Origin: Deltaproteobacteria bacterium
Lineage (GTDB): Bacteria; Desulfobacterota; JAFDED01
Length of the DNA stretch: 64,000 nt
Assembly (NCBI GenBank): GCA_019310535.1
Contig: JAFDED010000007.1
Span: forward strand, 35,453-99,452
Reading direction: 5' to 3'
Shown here: positions 26,740-35,766 of the stretch, piece by piece
Position numbering within the stretch: the stretch's first letter is position 1
Layout: each line of letters begins with the position of its first letter
The notes under the pieces: generated by a model
What the model saw: only the letters and a program-made list of their open reading frames with translations
Database searches by the model: none
Told to the model about the DNA's origin: nothing
Program-made: the position numbers and the translations under genes

Positions 26740-27759
26740 ATGCGGCCAGGTAAGACGCCATCAGACATTCCCCTGGCCAAAGCGCTTTTGGTCTTGTGTC
26801 TGGTTTTTGCGGCGGGGACGGTCGGTTACTCGGTCATTGAGGGGTGGGATTTCCTGGATTCCCTCTATATGACAATTATTACCATCACCAACGTTGGCTT
26901 CGGCGAGGTTCGTCCCCTCCACCCAATGGGCCGCCTTTTCACCATATTCCTGCTGCTGTTCAGCATTGGGACGGTTACCTATTTTGCAGCGGCCTTTGCA
27001 CGAGGGGTTGTTGAAGGAGAACTCCTGCGGGCTCTGGGGAGGAGAAGGTTGGAAAAAAAGATTCAAGCTCTTTTCGGGCACTACATTATCTGTGGTTTTG
27101 GACGCATCGGTGGCTATATTTGCCGGGAGCTGTCTCTCAAGAATGTTCCCATAGTGGTGATAGAGAGCGATCCGGAAACAGCCCTGCGCATCGACCAGGA
27201 GGGATACCTCTATATCCGGGGCAACGCCACGGACGATGAAGTGCTGAGAGCCGCCGGCGTCGAAAAGGCGAGAGGTTTAGTAACTGCTGTCGCCTCTGAC
27301 GCTGATAATCTCTATATCACCCTTTCAGCCAGGGAAATGAACCCCGATCTGTTTATCTTAGCCCGCTCCAGTGATCTGACGGTGGAGAAAAAGCTCCGCA
27401 CCGCAGGGGCTAATCTCGTTGTCGCGCCCTATATTCTGGGCGCCAGGCGCATGGTTAACGCCATCCTTCGGCCAGCGGTGATGGATGTTATCGAGATCGC
27501 TCTTCACCAGAAGACCAATCTGGAGATGCTCCGGCTGGACGAAATTCCCGTGAAGAGCGTGGACCGCCTCGACTCACAGGTTTTAAAAGACTCGGGCATC
27601 CGGAGCAAATTGGGCCTCATGGTAGTGGCCGTCCAGAAACCCGGAAGCCATATGATGTTCAACCCCTCCCCCGAAACGGTTATTGATTCCGGAGACATTC
27701 TGATCTGCCTGGGCCAAAAAGCCAATCTGGAGAGGCTGGAACTTCTCGTTGGGGGCTGA
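26740..27759 (+). CDS. Potassium channel with RCK (TrkA-N/TrkA-C) domains
   Basis: Two membrane helices (about 8-30 and 65-90) flank a pore helix and filter reading TIITITNVGFGEVRP. The usual filter TVGYG is replaced by NVGFG, so selectivity could differ from classic channels. A Rossmann NAD-binding domain follows (IICGFGRIGGYICRELSLKNVPIVVIE, about 112-230), then a TrkA-C domain to residue 339. This MthK-like layout fits a ligand-gated potassium channel. The ATG is two bases after the cutA stop, in the same operon as map and cutA. Confidence 0.9.
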   Translation: MRPGKTPSDIPLAKALLVLCLVFAAGTVGYSVIEGWDFLDSLYMTIITITNVGFGEVRPLHPMGRLFTIFLLLFSIGTVTYFAAAFARGVVEGELLRALGRRRLEKKIQALFGHYIICGFGRIGGYICRELSLKNVPIVVIESDPETALRIDQEGYLYIRGNATDDEVLRAAGVEKARGLVTAVASDADNLYITLSAREMNPDLFILARSSDLTVEKKLRTAGANLVVAPYILGARRMVNAILRPAVMDVIEIALHQKTNLEMLRLDEIPVKSVDRLDSQVLKDSGIRSKLGLMVVAVQKPGSHMMFNPSPETVIDSGDILICLGQKANLERLELLVGG

Positions 27760-27839
27760 CTCCTGCAGGTATGGAAAAAACACGTGCGCAGAGAGAAAGA
27801 GAATTTACCGGGGAGATCGCAGAGACCACAGAGTCAGCC
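27754..27839. repeat. Inverted repeat and CAGAG-type repeat between convergent genes
   Basis: GGCTGACTC (27754-27762) and GAGTCAGCC (27831-27839) are perfect inverted arms around a purine-rich core. The core includes GAGATCGCAGAGA (27813-27825), which recurs in reverse orientation near 47.53 kb. The element sits exactly between the 3' ends of the channel gene and prmA, so it may also end transcription in both directions. Confidence 0.6.
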
Positions 27840-27847
27840 AGGCTTCT

Positions 27848-28726
27848 TCATTCATTTAAACCGGATATCTCGTTTTCTCGCAACGGCATAATTGAGCTTG
27901 CCGTTATGGAGAACCAGAAGTCGATATGCTCGCTGGAAATAATTTCCAGGGTGCCGGGCTCCTCCAGCTTCTGCCGGATATGGTGTACCTGGCTGCCCAC
28001 CATGCCCGCAAGCACATACCAGCGGGCAATATGGAAAAATTCTTTCTGCGAAGCAAGCGTCTCCAAGCCTTCCATCGGGAGATTGGCCAGAAGAAGGCAC
28101 ACCCTGCGGTTTAAAAAATCCAGCGCTTCCCCGTTGACCACTGTCACCACATTATCCAGCCCGTTGTGCCTCACGTTGTGACGTACGGTCTGGACAGCGA
28201 GGTTGTTGTTGTCCACGGCCAGCACGCTCTTCGCCCCCAACCGAGCTGCGGCGAGCGAAAGGATGCCCGTTCCGCATCCCAGATCAAGCACTGTTTCAAA
28301 CCCTTCATTTCCACTCAACCTTATAATGGCATCCAGGCACAATCGGGTACTGGGGTGAAGTCCTGAACCGAAAACAACTCCGGGATCGATAATAATATCC
28401 CCCTCTTCAGGAAAGAAGCCGCCCGACTCCCAAGGCGGACGAATCCTCAATGGTCCCGTCCGGTATGTGCGAATTTTATCCCCCGCCTCCCAATCTTGAT
28501 ATGGCATTACTGTCTCTGATCGGTAACTGAGGCCGGTATGTTTCCTGACAAAGTCTTCAACTGGTTCCCTGCTTGGCGATTCGAAGAATAGAAAGGCGTA
28601 ATCAGCCTCCTGCCAGCAGCCAAGGTAACCCGGGCCGAACCGTCCCTCCAGGCCGGCCGCACGCCCGACAATCTCGTATATATACAGCATATCATAAGGA
28701 TGCTGGCGCATTTTCCGCATTTTCAT
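27848..28726 (-). CDS. prmA: Ribosomal protein L11 methyltransferase family (PrmA-like)
   Basis: A 292-residue S-adenosylmethionine-dependent methyltransferase. IIIDPGVVFGSGLHPSTRLCLDAI is the PrmA hallmark, followed by motif I VLDLGCGTGILSLAAARLGAKSVLAVDNNN and a post-motif LLANLPME where most PrmA proteins read LVANI. The N-terminal about 110 residues are less alike than usual, so another protein substrate is possible. It is the first gene of the long minus-strand region as read from the left and is convergent with the channel gene. Confidence 0.85.
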   Translation of the reverse strand: MKMRKMRQHPYDMLYIYEIVGRAAGLEGRFGPGYLGCWQEADYAFLFFESPSREPVEDFVRKHTGLSYRSETVMPYQDWEAGDKIRTYRTGPLRIRPPWESGGFFPEEGDIIIDPGVVFGSGLHPSTRLCLDAIIRLSGNEGFETVLDLGCGTGILSLAAARLGAKSVLAVDNNNLAVQTVRHNVRHNGLDNVVTVVNGEALDFLNRRVCLLLANLPMEGLETLASQKEFFHIARWYVLAGMVGSQVHHIRQKLEEPGTLEIISSEHIDFWFSITASSIMPLRENEISGLNE

Positions 28727-29075
28727 GACTGATTTTTAACTGGCGGATGGCCGCCTCAAACATCTAATGAGTTGTGCTCGTTTCTGTAACTCAAGTCGCA
28801 GCGAATTTTCCTGGATTGAAATTCCCTCACTTCCTCATCATAGTGGCGGAGATAAACCCAGCCCCCCCATCTCGTTAAAGAATGTAACGAGTGATAGTAA
28901 TGGTTTGAACGCAGCTTACTATCAGCCTCAACCAGCTTTTTCCAAAGTTGTGAGTCGGCAATTCAGGCAGGGCGTGGACCACCCGGTCTCGGCGGATTGC
29001 TGGAAAGGCCCAAGTGAAGAGAGTTTAAAGCATAAGAACCCTCACATGGTCAGATGTCATTGATATGCCGCGCCC
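28727..29075. other. Intergenic gap; no gene recognised
   Basis: Between the GH114-like gene and prmA, both on the minus strand. A small stem, CTCGTTA (28871-28877) with TAACGAG (28885-28891), is the only structure noticed. The plus-strand frame at 28767-29063 has no ribosome binding site or recognisable content. Confidence 0.45.
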
Positions 29076-30449
29076 TCAATCGGGGTATCCAGGCGGTAAT
29101 ATATCGCTGAGTCGATCCAGGGGCGTCAGGGATACATAGGGAATATAGCCCTGTGCAGCACCAAGCCGGTATGATTCCTCCACGTTGGCGGGTTCACGGG
29201 CGTACTCGGCGATAAAAACGGGCAGCCCATGCTGGAGGAAGGGCAGGAGGGTCTGCTGATAGTACTGGCGGCTGTGCTCCTCACCGGTATCGGGAACACG
29301 GATATCGCCGCTTTCCGCATCTTCCCAATCGGTATCGGCCAGGCCCTCGAAAAAAACATGCTCCTGAGCGATGGCATCCAGGATGCCGAAATACTCTGGG
29401 TGGCCGTTGGCTATAGCGCCGGTGTTCTGGGCGATGAGGACGAAGCGGGGGTTTCGGGAGCGGGCATAGGTTCTGATCTCGTTGATGAAGCGGATCATCT
29501 CATCCTGCGGGTCCAATCCCGCAACCAGCGCGGTCCGGACAACATATTCGTCTTCATAGGCCTCGATCCAATCCATATAGATGCCGTCAAACCCATCCTC
29601 AAGGATCGTATTCAATATGCTACCCTGCCCAAAGATCATGATTTCTTTCCAGCGGGAATCCCAGAAAGCTACAGGATAATTATCCGCCCAGCCGTCAGGA
29701 TCCGTGGTGAGGAGAAAATCCGGGGACCCCGGCTGGCCGGGGGTGGGAGCAACCCACTCAGGCTGCCAGTATGAGCGCCAGGACTCGGCCTCCCCGATGT
29801 CCACGTAGGCGATGACCAGTTTTCTGGCACCCGTGGCGCCCCGGGTGGACTGAAGACGGCTGACCATTTCGGCAGAGGGGAAATCCTCGTATTCCAGTGA
29901 TGTTCGCATCGGTTCAACCACGAGCATGTCGTAGCGGGAATCGGCAAGGGCATCCACTGCGCCGGAGTTTTCTATGCCCTGGATCTGGTAGGCCCAATAC
30001 TGAACATTGTTCAATGTGGGATACGCTTGATCGCCCTCGCGGCCGTATCGAAGGACCTTCCATGACAGGTCGTTCAGGTCCAGGTGCCATCGGAGCCAGG
30101 AAGAACTGCCAGCAAGGGAAACTCTCCTCAGGGTCAGCGTATCGCCGATAAAATACTCCGTGGCCGTGCTCCAATCGACCCCAATGCTCCGGCTGGTTCT
30201 CTGGGGAGGGATACCTTCTCCGTAATCGGCGAATTCCCAGTTCCCCGAGGTTGAATCAAGCTGCCAGATGACCCAATAACCACTTTCCCCGCCCGAATCG
30301 ATGTCGCTGATGGTGAGCAGATCGCCCTCCAGGGTGAGTTCGGAATTGGTCCAGAGGATTCCCGAATCCACCGTGGAGCGGGCAAAAGAGACCACCGGTG
30401 CAAGGATCAGAATGGGTATCAAGCCCATCAATACCCGGGATATTTTCAT
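29076..30449 (-). CDS. Secreted GH114 / TM1410-like glycoside hydrolase
   Basis: The 457-residue protein has a signal peptide (KISRVLMGLIPILILAPVVSFARS, cleaved near residue 23), a beta-rich N-terminal region of about 120 residues unknown to me, and a C-terminal barrel from about 150 that matches the endo-alpha-1,4-polygalactosaminidase (GH114/TM1410) family: LVIAYVDIGEAESWR, DGFDGIYMDWIEAYEDE, FVLIAQNTGAI and LPVFIAEYA. Known members cut galactosamine-rich exopolysaccharides. It lies 348 bases downstream of the dsrP end on the same strand but probably has its own promoter. Exported, perhaps acting on matrix polysaccharide. Confidence 0.82.
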   Translation of the reverse strand: MKISRVLMGLIPILILAPVVSFARSTVDSGILWTNSELTLEGDLLTISDIDSGGESGYWVIWQLDSTSGNWEFADYGEGIPPQRTSRSIGVDWSTATEYFIGDTLTLRRVSLAGSSSWLRWHLDLNDLSWKVLRYGREGDQAYPTLNNVQYWAYQIQGIENSGAVDALADSRYDMLVVEPMRTSLEYEDFPSAEMVSRLQSTRGATGARKLVIAYVDIGEAESWRSYWQPEWVAPTPGQPGSPDFLLTTDPDGWADNYPVAFWDSRWKEIMIFGQGSILNTILEDGFDGIYMDWIEAYEDEYVVRTALVAGLDPQDEMIRFINEIRTYARSRNPRFVLIAQNTGAIANGHPEYFGILDAIAQEHVFFEGLADTDWEDAESGDIRVPDTGEEHSRQYYQQTLLPFLQHGLPVFIAEYAREPANVEESYRLGAAQGYIPYVSLTPLDRLSDILPPGYPD

Positions 30450-30797
30450 GTCAATTCCTGCCGTCTGCGATAGAACAGGTATGCCGCAATAAAGGGGTGA
30501 AGGGGTGTCGATTCTCAGGGATTGCTTGGGTGTTGAGGCCCTTTCAGCTCACTCTCTTCGGCCCATTTTGCTTGTGCCTTCCACGCAGGGCACCACTTCC
30601 CATGCCAGTGCATCAATCTTCCCAGTGGCGCATGGGGATTCTTCCTGGCGTAAGCACAAGGGGGACAGTGGTTGCATATCCGCCCCAATATTCTCGTCCA
30701 TACATTCATGCTAAGCTTCCGGTCTCACGATGAATTCACATGCAAAGCCACATACAATAGAGGCTTGCCCTGATGAGCGCACGGCCGAGCACCCCTT
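30450..30797. other. Gap between dsrP and the GH114-like gene; no gene recognised
   Basis: No frame here has a ribosome binding site or known content. A terminator for dsrMKJOP and a promoter for the downstream gene are expected, but neither could be assigned. Confidence 0.4.
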
Positions 30798-31955
30798 CTA
30801 TGCCGTTGTCTCCTCTTTGACTGAGATGGCTACTTTATACAGGACGGTGAGTATCAAGAACCCCATGGCCCAGATACCCAGTGTGATCAACATCTCAGGC
30901 AATGTGGGCGAATATTCAAATATTTTCCCTAAAGGCGATGGGATGAACCCGGTCACTATCAAACTGAGTCCTTTTTCTATCCATAAGGAAATAAACACGG
31001 CCACGCAAGCTACTGCCAAAATGTTTTCATTCTTGCGTGTGTTCGGGTTGACCAACAACACCACAGCCACCACGGCAAGAATGGTGGAAATCCACATCCA
31101 GGGCACAAGTATTCCGTGCCCTTCAAGGCCGAAGAAGAGGTACTCGAAGTGATGCATATGCTCCGGTATTTTACTATAGAATACCGTGAAGAGTTCCACC
31201 AGGACGAAAAATATACTGACAATCATGGCATACGTGACAATCTTTGCCAGTGTTTGAATGGGCTCCTTTCCGGCATCGAATCTGGTAAATTTCTTCAAGA
31301 TAAAGCACATCAGGATAAGGAGGGCAGGGCCGGAAGCGAACGCTGAAGCGAGAAAACGGGGTGCCATAATGGCGGTAAGCCAGAAAGACCTCCCTGGAAG
31401 ACCCGAATAGATGAACGCTGTAACCGTATGAATGCTGATGGCCCATGGAATGGAAATATATATAAAAGGTTTTACCCAACCGGGAGGCGGCAAAGACTTT
31501 CGCTCTGCACCTAACACGGTCCAGCCGATAACGATGTTCAGCAGGAGGTAACCATTCAAAACGACCAAATCCCAGAACAGGATCGAGGTGGGAGTTGGGT
31601 ATAATATTATATTAAGTGCCCGCGCCGGCTGACCGAGGTCCACAATAACGAATGTTATGCACATAGTCACGGCCGCCACGGCTAAAAACTCTCCCAAAAT
31701 GGTTATTTTCCCAAATATTTTGTAGTTATGCAAATAGTAAGGCAAGACCAGCATAACTGCCGACGCCGCCACACCCACAAAGAACGTAAACTGGGCGATA
31801 TAAAGACCCCATGAAACGTCTCTGCTCATGCCCGTTATTCCCAGGCCGTAGCTCAATTGTCGGAGGTAGAAATAAAAACCTACTCCCAGGATAACAACCA
31901 AAAGAGCCATCCATCCCCAATATTTTCGACTTCCGGTCAGCGCCTTTTCAAGCAT
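30798..31955 (-). CDS. dsrP: DsrP, NrfD-type integral membrane subunit of DsrMKJOP
   Basis: DsrP is a polytopic quinone-interacting protein of the NrfD/PsrC family. About ten membrane segments are visible from LVVILGVGFYFYLRQLSYGL to ILTVLYKVAIS; MSRDVSWGLYIAQFTFFVGVAASAVM, TFVIVDLGQPARALNIILYP and HTVTAFIYSGLPGRSFW are typical blocks. The start at the ATG 31955 follows a GAGGTGG sequence eight bases past the dsrO stop; a longer frame to 31997 would overlap dsrO. It is the last gene of the unit RsbRD_N-dsrMKJOP. It is thought to exchange electrons between menaquinone and DsrO/DsrJ. Confidence 0.96.
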   Translation of the reverse strand: MLEKALTGSRKYWGWMALLVVILGVGFYFYLRQLSYGLGITGMSRDVSWGLYIAQFTFFVGVAASAVMLVLPYYLHNYKIFGKITILGEFLAVAAVTMCITFVIVDLGQPARALNIILYPTPTSILFWDLVVLNGYLLLNIVIGWTVLGAERKSLPPPGWVKPFIYISIPWAISIHTVTAFIYSGLPGRSFWLTAIMAPRFLASAFASGPALLILMCFILKKFTRFDAGKEPIQTLAKIVTYAMIVSIFFVLVELFTVFYSKIPEHMHHFEYLFFGLEGHGILVPWMWISTILAVVAVVLLVNPNTRKNENILAVACVAVFISLWIEKGLSLIVTGFIPSPLGKIFEYSPTLPEMLITLGIWAMGFLILTVLYKVAISVKEETTA

Positions 31956-31962
31956 AGCCACC

Positions 31963-32736
31963 TCACAAAATATAATAAACCTGCGGCAATGTGCCAAGTT
32001 CTGGTTTGCGTCGAACAGTGTGGTGTGAGCGAAGAATTTCTCTCACTTCCGAGTTGGGGTCATCCAGGTCGCCGAAGACCAGTGCCTTCTCCTTGCACGC
32101 CTCCACGCACGCCGGAATCTGGCCCTTGGCCAGTCTTTCTTCGCAGAAGGTACACTTCTCCACAACCCCCTTGGTTCTGGTTGGAAATTCGCGATTTAAC
32201 TCCTTCTTGATGAAAGGCCGGGGGTCTCTCCAATTCAAGCTCCTTGCGCCGTAAGGGCATGCCGCCATACAGAATCTACATCCAATGCAACGATGATAGT
32301 CCATCATAACGATTCCGTCTTTTCGCTTCCACGTGGCCTTCGTGGGACACACCCTGACGCAGGGTGGGTTGTCACAGTGATTGCAGAGCACGGTAATCGG
32401 AATGTCTTTCAAACTGTCTTCGATGTATTCATGATTCTGGCTGGGGAATGCATCCTCATAAGGCTCGTTCCATATCCATTTGATCTCGTCCTTTGGGTTG
32501 CCGAAATCAGGAACGTTGTGGACACGATGGCAAGCATCTATGCATTTTTTACATCCTTCTTCACACTTCTTGGGGTTGACGACCATGGCCCAACTTTTCC
32601 CCACTAACGCTTCAGGATTCGCCGAAACCCTCGACTGCCCGCCTCCTGCAAGTGCATCGATAACCGGCTTGGCCCCAAGCCCCAACACTGAGATACCAGC
32701 CAATTTCAAGAAGAATCTTCTGCTGCTTTCCATCAT
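31963..32736 (-). CDS. dsrO: DsrO, periplasmic iron-sulfur subunit of DsrMKJOP
   Basis: The protein begins with a twin-arginine signal (MMESSRRFFLKLAGISVLGL), so it is exported folded. Ferredoxin-like cysteine sets are visible: CEEGCKKCIDACH, CNHCDNPPCVRVCP, CIGCRFCMAACP and CTFCEERLAKGQIPACVEAC, the layout of the four-cluster PsrB/NrfC family, although the first set deviates (C-x3-C-x2-C-x3-C). The first ATG overlaps the dsrJ stop (ATGA), and AAGGAG lies upstream. It passes electrons between the cytochrome DsrJ and the membrane protein DsrP. Confidence 0.96.
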   Translation of the reverse strand: MMESSRRFFLKLAGISVLGLGAKPVIDALAGGGQSRVSANPEALVGKSWAMVVNPKKCEEGCKKCIDACHRVHNVPDFGNPKDEIKWIWNEPYEDAFPSQNHEYIEDSLKDIPITVLCNHCDNPPCVRVCPTKATWKRKDGIVMMDYHRCIGCRFCMAACPYGARSLNWRDPRPFIKKELNREFPTRTKGVVEKCTFCEERLAKGQIPACVEACKEKALVFGDLDDPNSEVREILRSHHTVRRKPELGTLPQVYYIL

Positions 32737-33116
32737 GTTTTCTCCTTGGGCGCAATATGGCAATCCCAGCAGTTAGGTGTAACTGCCGAATAATTGTGGC
32801 AGCGGTCGCAAAATTCAGTTTTATTAGAATGGCAGTTCATGCAGGTATTTTGAAGACTCATAATGTACTTCTTCCCCCCGGCGCCTACGTAAACTCTATC
32901 GCCCTCGCGTACCACCGATTCTCTCCACAGGGTCAGCAACTCCGTATGGTTGGCTCTCATATACGGTGTCGGCTCTATGCATTCCTTTTCCTTTGTAACG
33001 ATTTTGAGTTCGGGCACATATGATGCCTTTCCCTGAACCAGGTTATACCAGGTGGGAAAGGTTATTAACACAAGGAAGATAATCAGTCCGGTGATGATCT
33101 TGCCTGAATCATACAT
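32733..33116 (-). CDS. dsrJ: DsrJ, periplasmic triheme cytochrome c
   Basis: A 127-residue protein with an N-terminal uncleaved or cleaved membrane segment (about 6-24) and three heme-binding motifs: CMNCH (92-96), CDRCH (103-107) and CWDCH (116-120). Cys46 in KECIEPTPY matches the conserved extra cysteine that gives one heme of DsrJ its unusual His/Cys ligation. GGAGG nine bases before the ATG at 33116 favours that start over a GTG at 33122. The start region overlaps the end of dsrK and its stop overlaps dsrO. Confidence 0.96.
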   Translation of the reverse strand: MYDSGKIITGLIIFLVLITFPTWYNLVQGKASYVPELKIVTKEKECIEPTPYMRANHTELLTLWRESVVREGDRVYVGAGGKKYIMSLQNTCMNCHSNKTEFCDRCHNYSAVTPNCWDCHIAPKEKT

Positions 33117-34728
33117 CCCCACTATCCTCCATTTCTTTTAAGGGTTCACCGCGCAAATTGTTCGTTCTTTCCTTCTCCCCTTTCATCACCAGAGCATTGC
33201 CCACCAGTTCGTGAACTCCGGTGACCTCCACGGGAAGCCCCCAATACTCCATCAGTGGCGGCAGGGTGGCCCTATCGATAGCACACACACAGGTAAGGCG
33301 GTTCACCCCATATTTCTCGTGAACATACTTGACGGCGTTTGCCCTGGGGAAGCCTCCCCTCATTCTCATTTCCATGTTTTCGTCAGTGCCCAGGCCGGCT
33401 CCGCCCCCGCAGCAGAACGTCTGCTCCTTGATGGTGTTCTCCGGCATATCGTAATAGTGATTGCATACATTCTTGATGACATATCGCGGCTCTTCAAAGA
33501 GCCCCATAGCCCTGGCAGGGTTGCAAGAATCATGAAAGGTCACCCTCAGGCTATCGTTTCTGCCGGGATCCAGATTCAGTTTGTTATTTTTGATAAGGTC
33601 AGCAGTAAATTCGGCGATATGAACCATCTTCGTTGATTTTGCATTCTCGAATTTAGTGCCCGTAATAGGGGAGACCGGTTCTTCCAGGAAATCGGCGGGG
33701 CCGTTCATGGTGTCCATGTATTGATGGATCACCCTCCACATGTGGCCGCATTCTCCACCAAGGATCCATTTCACCCCCAACCTTTTGGCTTCAGCGTACA
33801 TCTTGGCGTTCAGTCTTTTGATCATTTCATGAGAGGTGAATAGGCCGAAGTTTCCGCCCTCGGAAGCGTAAGTGCTCCAGGTAAAGTCGAGTCCTATCTC
33901 ATGGAAGAGCATCATATAGCCCATCAGGGTAAAGGTGCCGGGGTCTGCGAACACATCGCCGGAAGGAGTGATAAAGAGAATCTCGGCACCCTTTTTGTTG
34001 ATGGGCACATCCACCCTGATGCCCGTCAAGTCCTCAATATCGTCCGCGAAAAAGTCGAGCATATCCTTGAGTCCGTGGGGCTGAATGCCAAGATGATTTC
34101 CTGTCCTGAAGCAATTAGCCACGGGCTCAACGATCCAGTTGATGTTGCAACCAACAAGGTTGAGAAGTTCCCTCCCCATCATTGTTATTTCAGCCTGATC
34201 AATGCCATAGGGGCAGAATACCGAGCAACGGCGGCATTCGGTGCACTGGTAGAAATAGTAAAACCACTCTTTCAATACATCTATTGTGAGTTCTCTCGCT
34301 CCGGCGTACTTCCTGAGGATCTTTCCTCCTATAGTGAAATCATTTCTATATACCGATCTGAGAAGCTCTGCCCTGAGAACGGGCATATTTTTTGGATCTC
34401 CGCCGCCGATGAAGAAGTGGCACTTGTCGGCGCAGGCACCGCATCGTACACAGATATCCATGAAGAGTTGAAAGGAACGATACTTATCAAGCCGGTCCTT
34501 GAACCCTTCAAGGATTATCTCTTTCCAGTTTTCGGGCAGTTTCCAATCCTCGTCTGATGGCTGCCACTTCCTCGGGTTAGGAAGATCAAGGTATTCAAGA
34601 TTTTTTGGAGCCGCACTATAGCACCATGTGCCCGGCCTGAATTCAACGGGAGTATCAACCCACTGCTTTCGAGGAGGTTTGTAATCTATCCTCGCCAGTT
34701 CATCCGGTTTAGGAACGCTCTCTGACAT
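33109..34728 (-). CDS. dsrK: DsrK, HdrD-like iron-sulfur subunit of DsrMKJOP
   Basis: This cytoplasmic subunit resembles the catalytic subunit of heterodisulfide reductase and is thought to reduce the trisulfide form of DsrC. Two 4Fe-4S sites are visible (CVRCGACADKCHF and CTECRRCSVFCPYG), followed by CCG-type motifs for a special cluster (HDSCNPARAMG and TFCCGGGAGLG). The length of 539 residues is normal. AAGGAG lies five bases before the ATG at 34728, which overlaps the dsrM stop region. Its end overlaps dsrJ by a few bases. Confidence 0.96.
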   Translation of the reverse strand: MSESVPKPDELARIDYKPPRKQWVDTPVEFRPGTWCYSAAPKNLEYLDLPNPRKWQPSDEDWKLPENWKEIILEGFKDRLDKYRSFQLFMDICVRCGACADKCHFFIGGGDPKNMPVLRAELLRSVYRNDFTIGGKILRKYAGARELTIDVLKEWFYYFYQCTECRRCSVFCPYGIDQAEITMMGRELLNLVGCNINWIVEPVANCFRTGNHLGIQPHGLKDMLDFFADDIEDLTGIRVDVPINKKGAEILFITPSGDVFADPGTFTLMGYMMLFHEIGLDFTWSTYASEGGNFGLFTSHEMIKRLNAKMYAEAKRLGVKWILGGECGHMWRVIHQYMDTMNGPADFLEEPVSPITGTKFENAKSTKMVHIAEFTADLIKNNKLNLDPGRNDSLRVTFHDSCNPARAMGLFEEPRYVIKNVCNHYYDMPENTIKEQTFCCGGGAGLGTDENMEMRMRGGFPRANAVKYVHEKYGVNRLTCVCAIDRATLPPLMEYWGLPVEVTGVHELVGNALVMKGEKERTNNLRGEPLKEMEDSGDV

Positions 34729-34730
34729 TC

Positions 34731-35723
34731 TCACTCCTTTTCCAGTGGCAGTCCAGCCGCTTTCATTTTGTCCCTGAATTCATCCTCATACTCCTCGTAG
34801 GTATGAACCTTGACAGGATAATCCCAGGGATTAATGTGCCTGCGCATCCGATTGTCATTCTTCAAGTTTCTCGTGGGACTGAGGAAGACTCCCCCCATGT
34901 GCATCAGCTTGCTGAAGGGAAAATAGGCCAGCAGAACGCTGACGAGAAACAGATGGATGTAAAAGGCGGGGCCGATCCCTTCAGGTATGACAGGCTGAAA
35001 ACTGAATAATCCCACCGCCAGACGTTTAACGTTCAAAAGATCCACTTTGTAAAAATGGCGCATGAGAATACCGGAAAGGGTCACTCCAATGAGGAGAAAG
35101 AGAGGGAAATAGTCAGATGGAAGGGAAATGTAGCGAATTTGCGGAAGAAAAATTCTTCTCAGAAAAAGATATGTCAAGCCTGCCAAAATGACCATATCGG
35201 TGATGTAGAGTGTGGGTATCGCCAACCAGAACATCCCATCAACATTTTGAATAAACCGCACGAAAGAAGGCACAGGTTCGGTGAAAAATCTGAGGTGTCT
35301 CAGGATGATGACGAGAAAGGACCAGTGAAACGCCAGCCCCGCGAACCAAAGCCACTTTTCGCTCCCATACGCAAGTACTGGGCCATCTGCTAATTCAGAT
35401 TTTGTGTTCCTGAACAGGGTGCGGAAAAGCAGCACCTCCAGCGCCATTCTCATGATGAGGCCGACCGTGTTGTAAGGGCTCTCACAATTGTTTGCTTTGA
35501 TCCACGGAAGGGATTTCTGTTGGCCGCACGTGGTGGTTATGCGGAAGGGGACAGGGGCACGCGCCCATTTCAAAACACGATAAATGAATCCAGCAATGAA
35601 CGTGACCAGGGCCACTGCGGGTATGAGAACCCCGAAAAGAAAGTATAAATTTGCCGCCACCGTTCCCACAAGGACGATAAGAACGAGTATTATGACTGCG
35701 AAAAGGGAAAACCCAACGCCCAT
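34731..35723 (-). CDS. dsrM: DsrM, membrane cytochrome b subunit of DsrMKJOP
   Basis: DsrM is a NarI-like heme b membrane protein that oxidises menaquinol and feeds DsrK. Five or more membrane segments occur in 330 residues; FHWSFLVIILRHLRFF and ILMRHFYKVDLLNVKRLAVG contain probable heme-ligating histidines. GAGGTAACGG precedes the ATG. It follows the RsbRD_N gene by 43 bases and its stop is next to the dsrK start, so the five dsr genes are tightly packed. Confidence 0.96.
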   Translation of the reverse strand: MGVGFSLFAVIILVLIVLVGTVAANLYFLFGVLIPAVALVTFIAGFIYRVLKWARAPVPFRITTTCGQQKSLPWIKANNCESPYNTVGLIMRMALEVLLFRTLFRNTKSELADGPVLAYGSEKWLWFAGLAFHWSFLVIILRHLRFFTEPVPSFVRFIQNVDGMFWLAIPTLYITDMVILAGLTYLFLRRIFLPQIRYISLPSDYFPLFLLIGVTLSGILMRHFYKVDLLNVKRLAVGLFSFQPVIPEGIGPAFYIHLFLVSVLLAYFPFSKLMHMGGVFLSPTRNLKNDNRMRRHINPWDYPVKVHTYEEYEDEFRDKMKAAGLPLEKE

Positions 35724-35766
35724 TTACCGTTACCTCGCTTCATGTTGCGGTTCTATATGGTCATTA

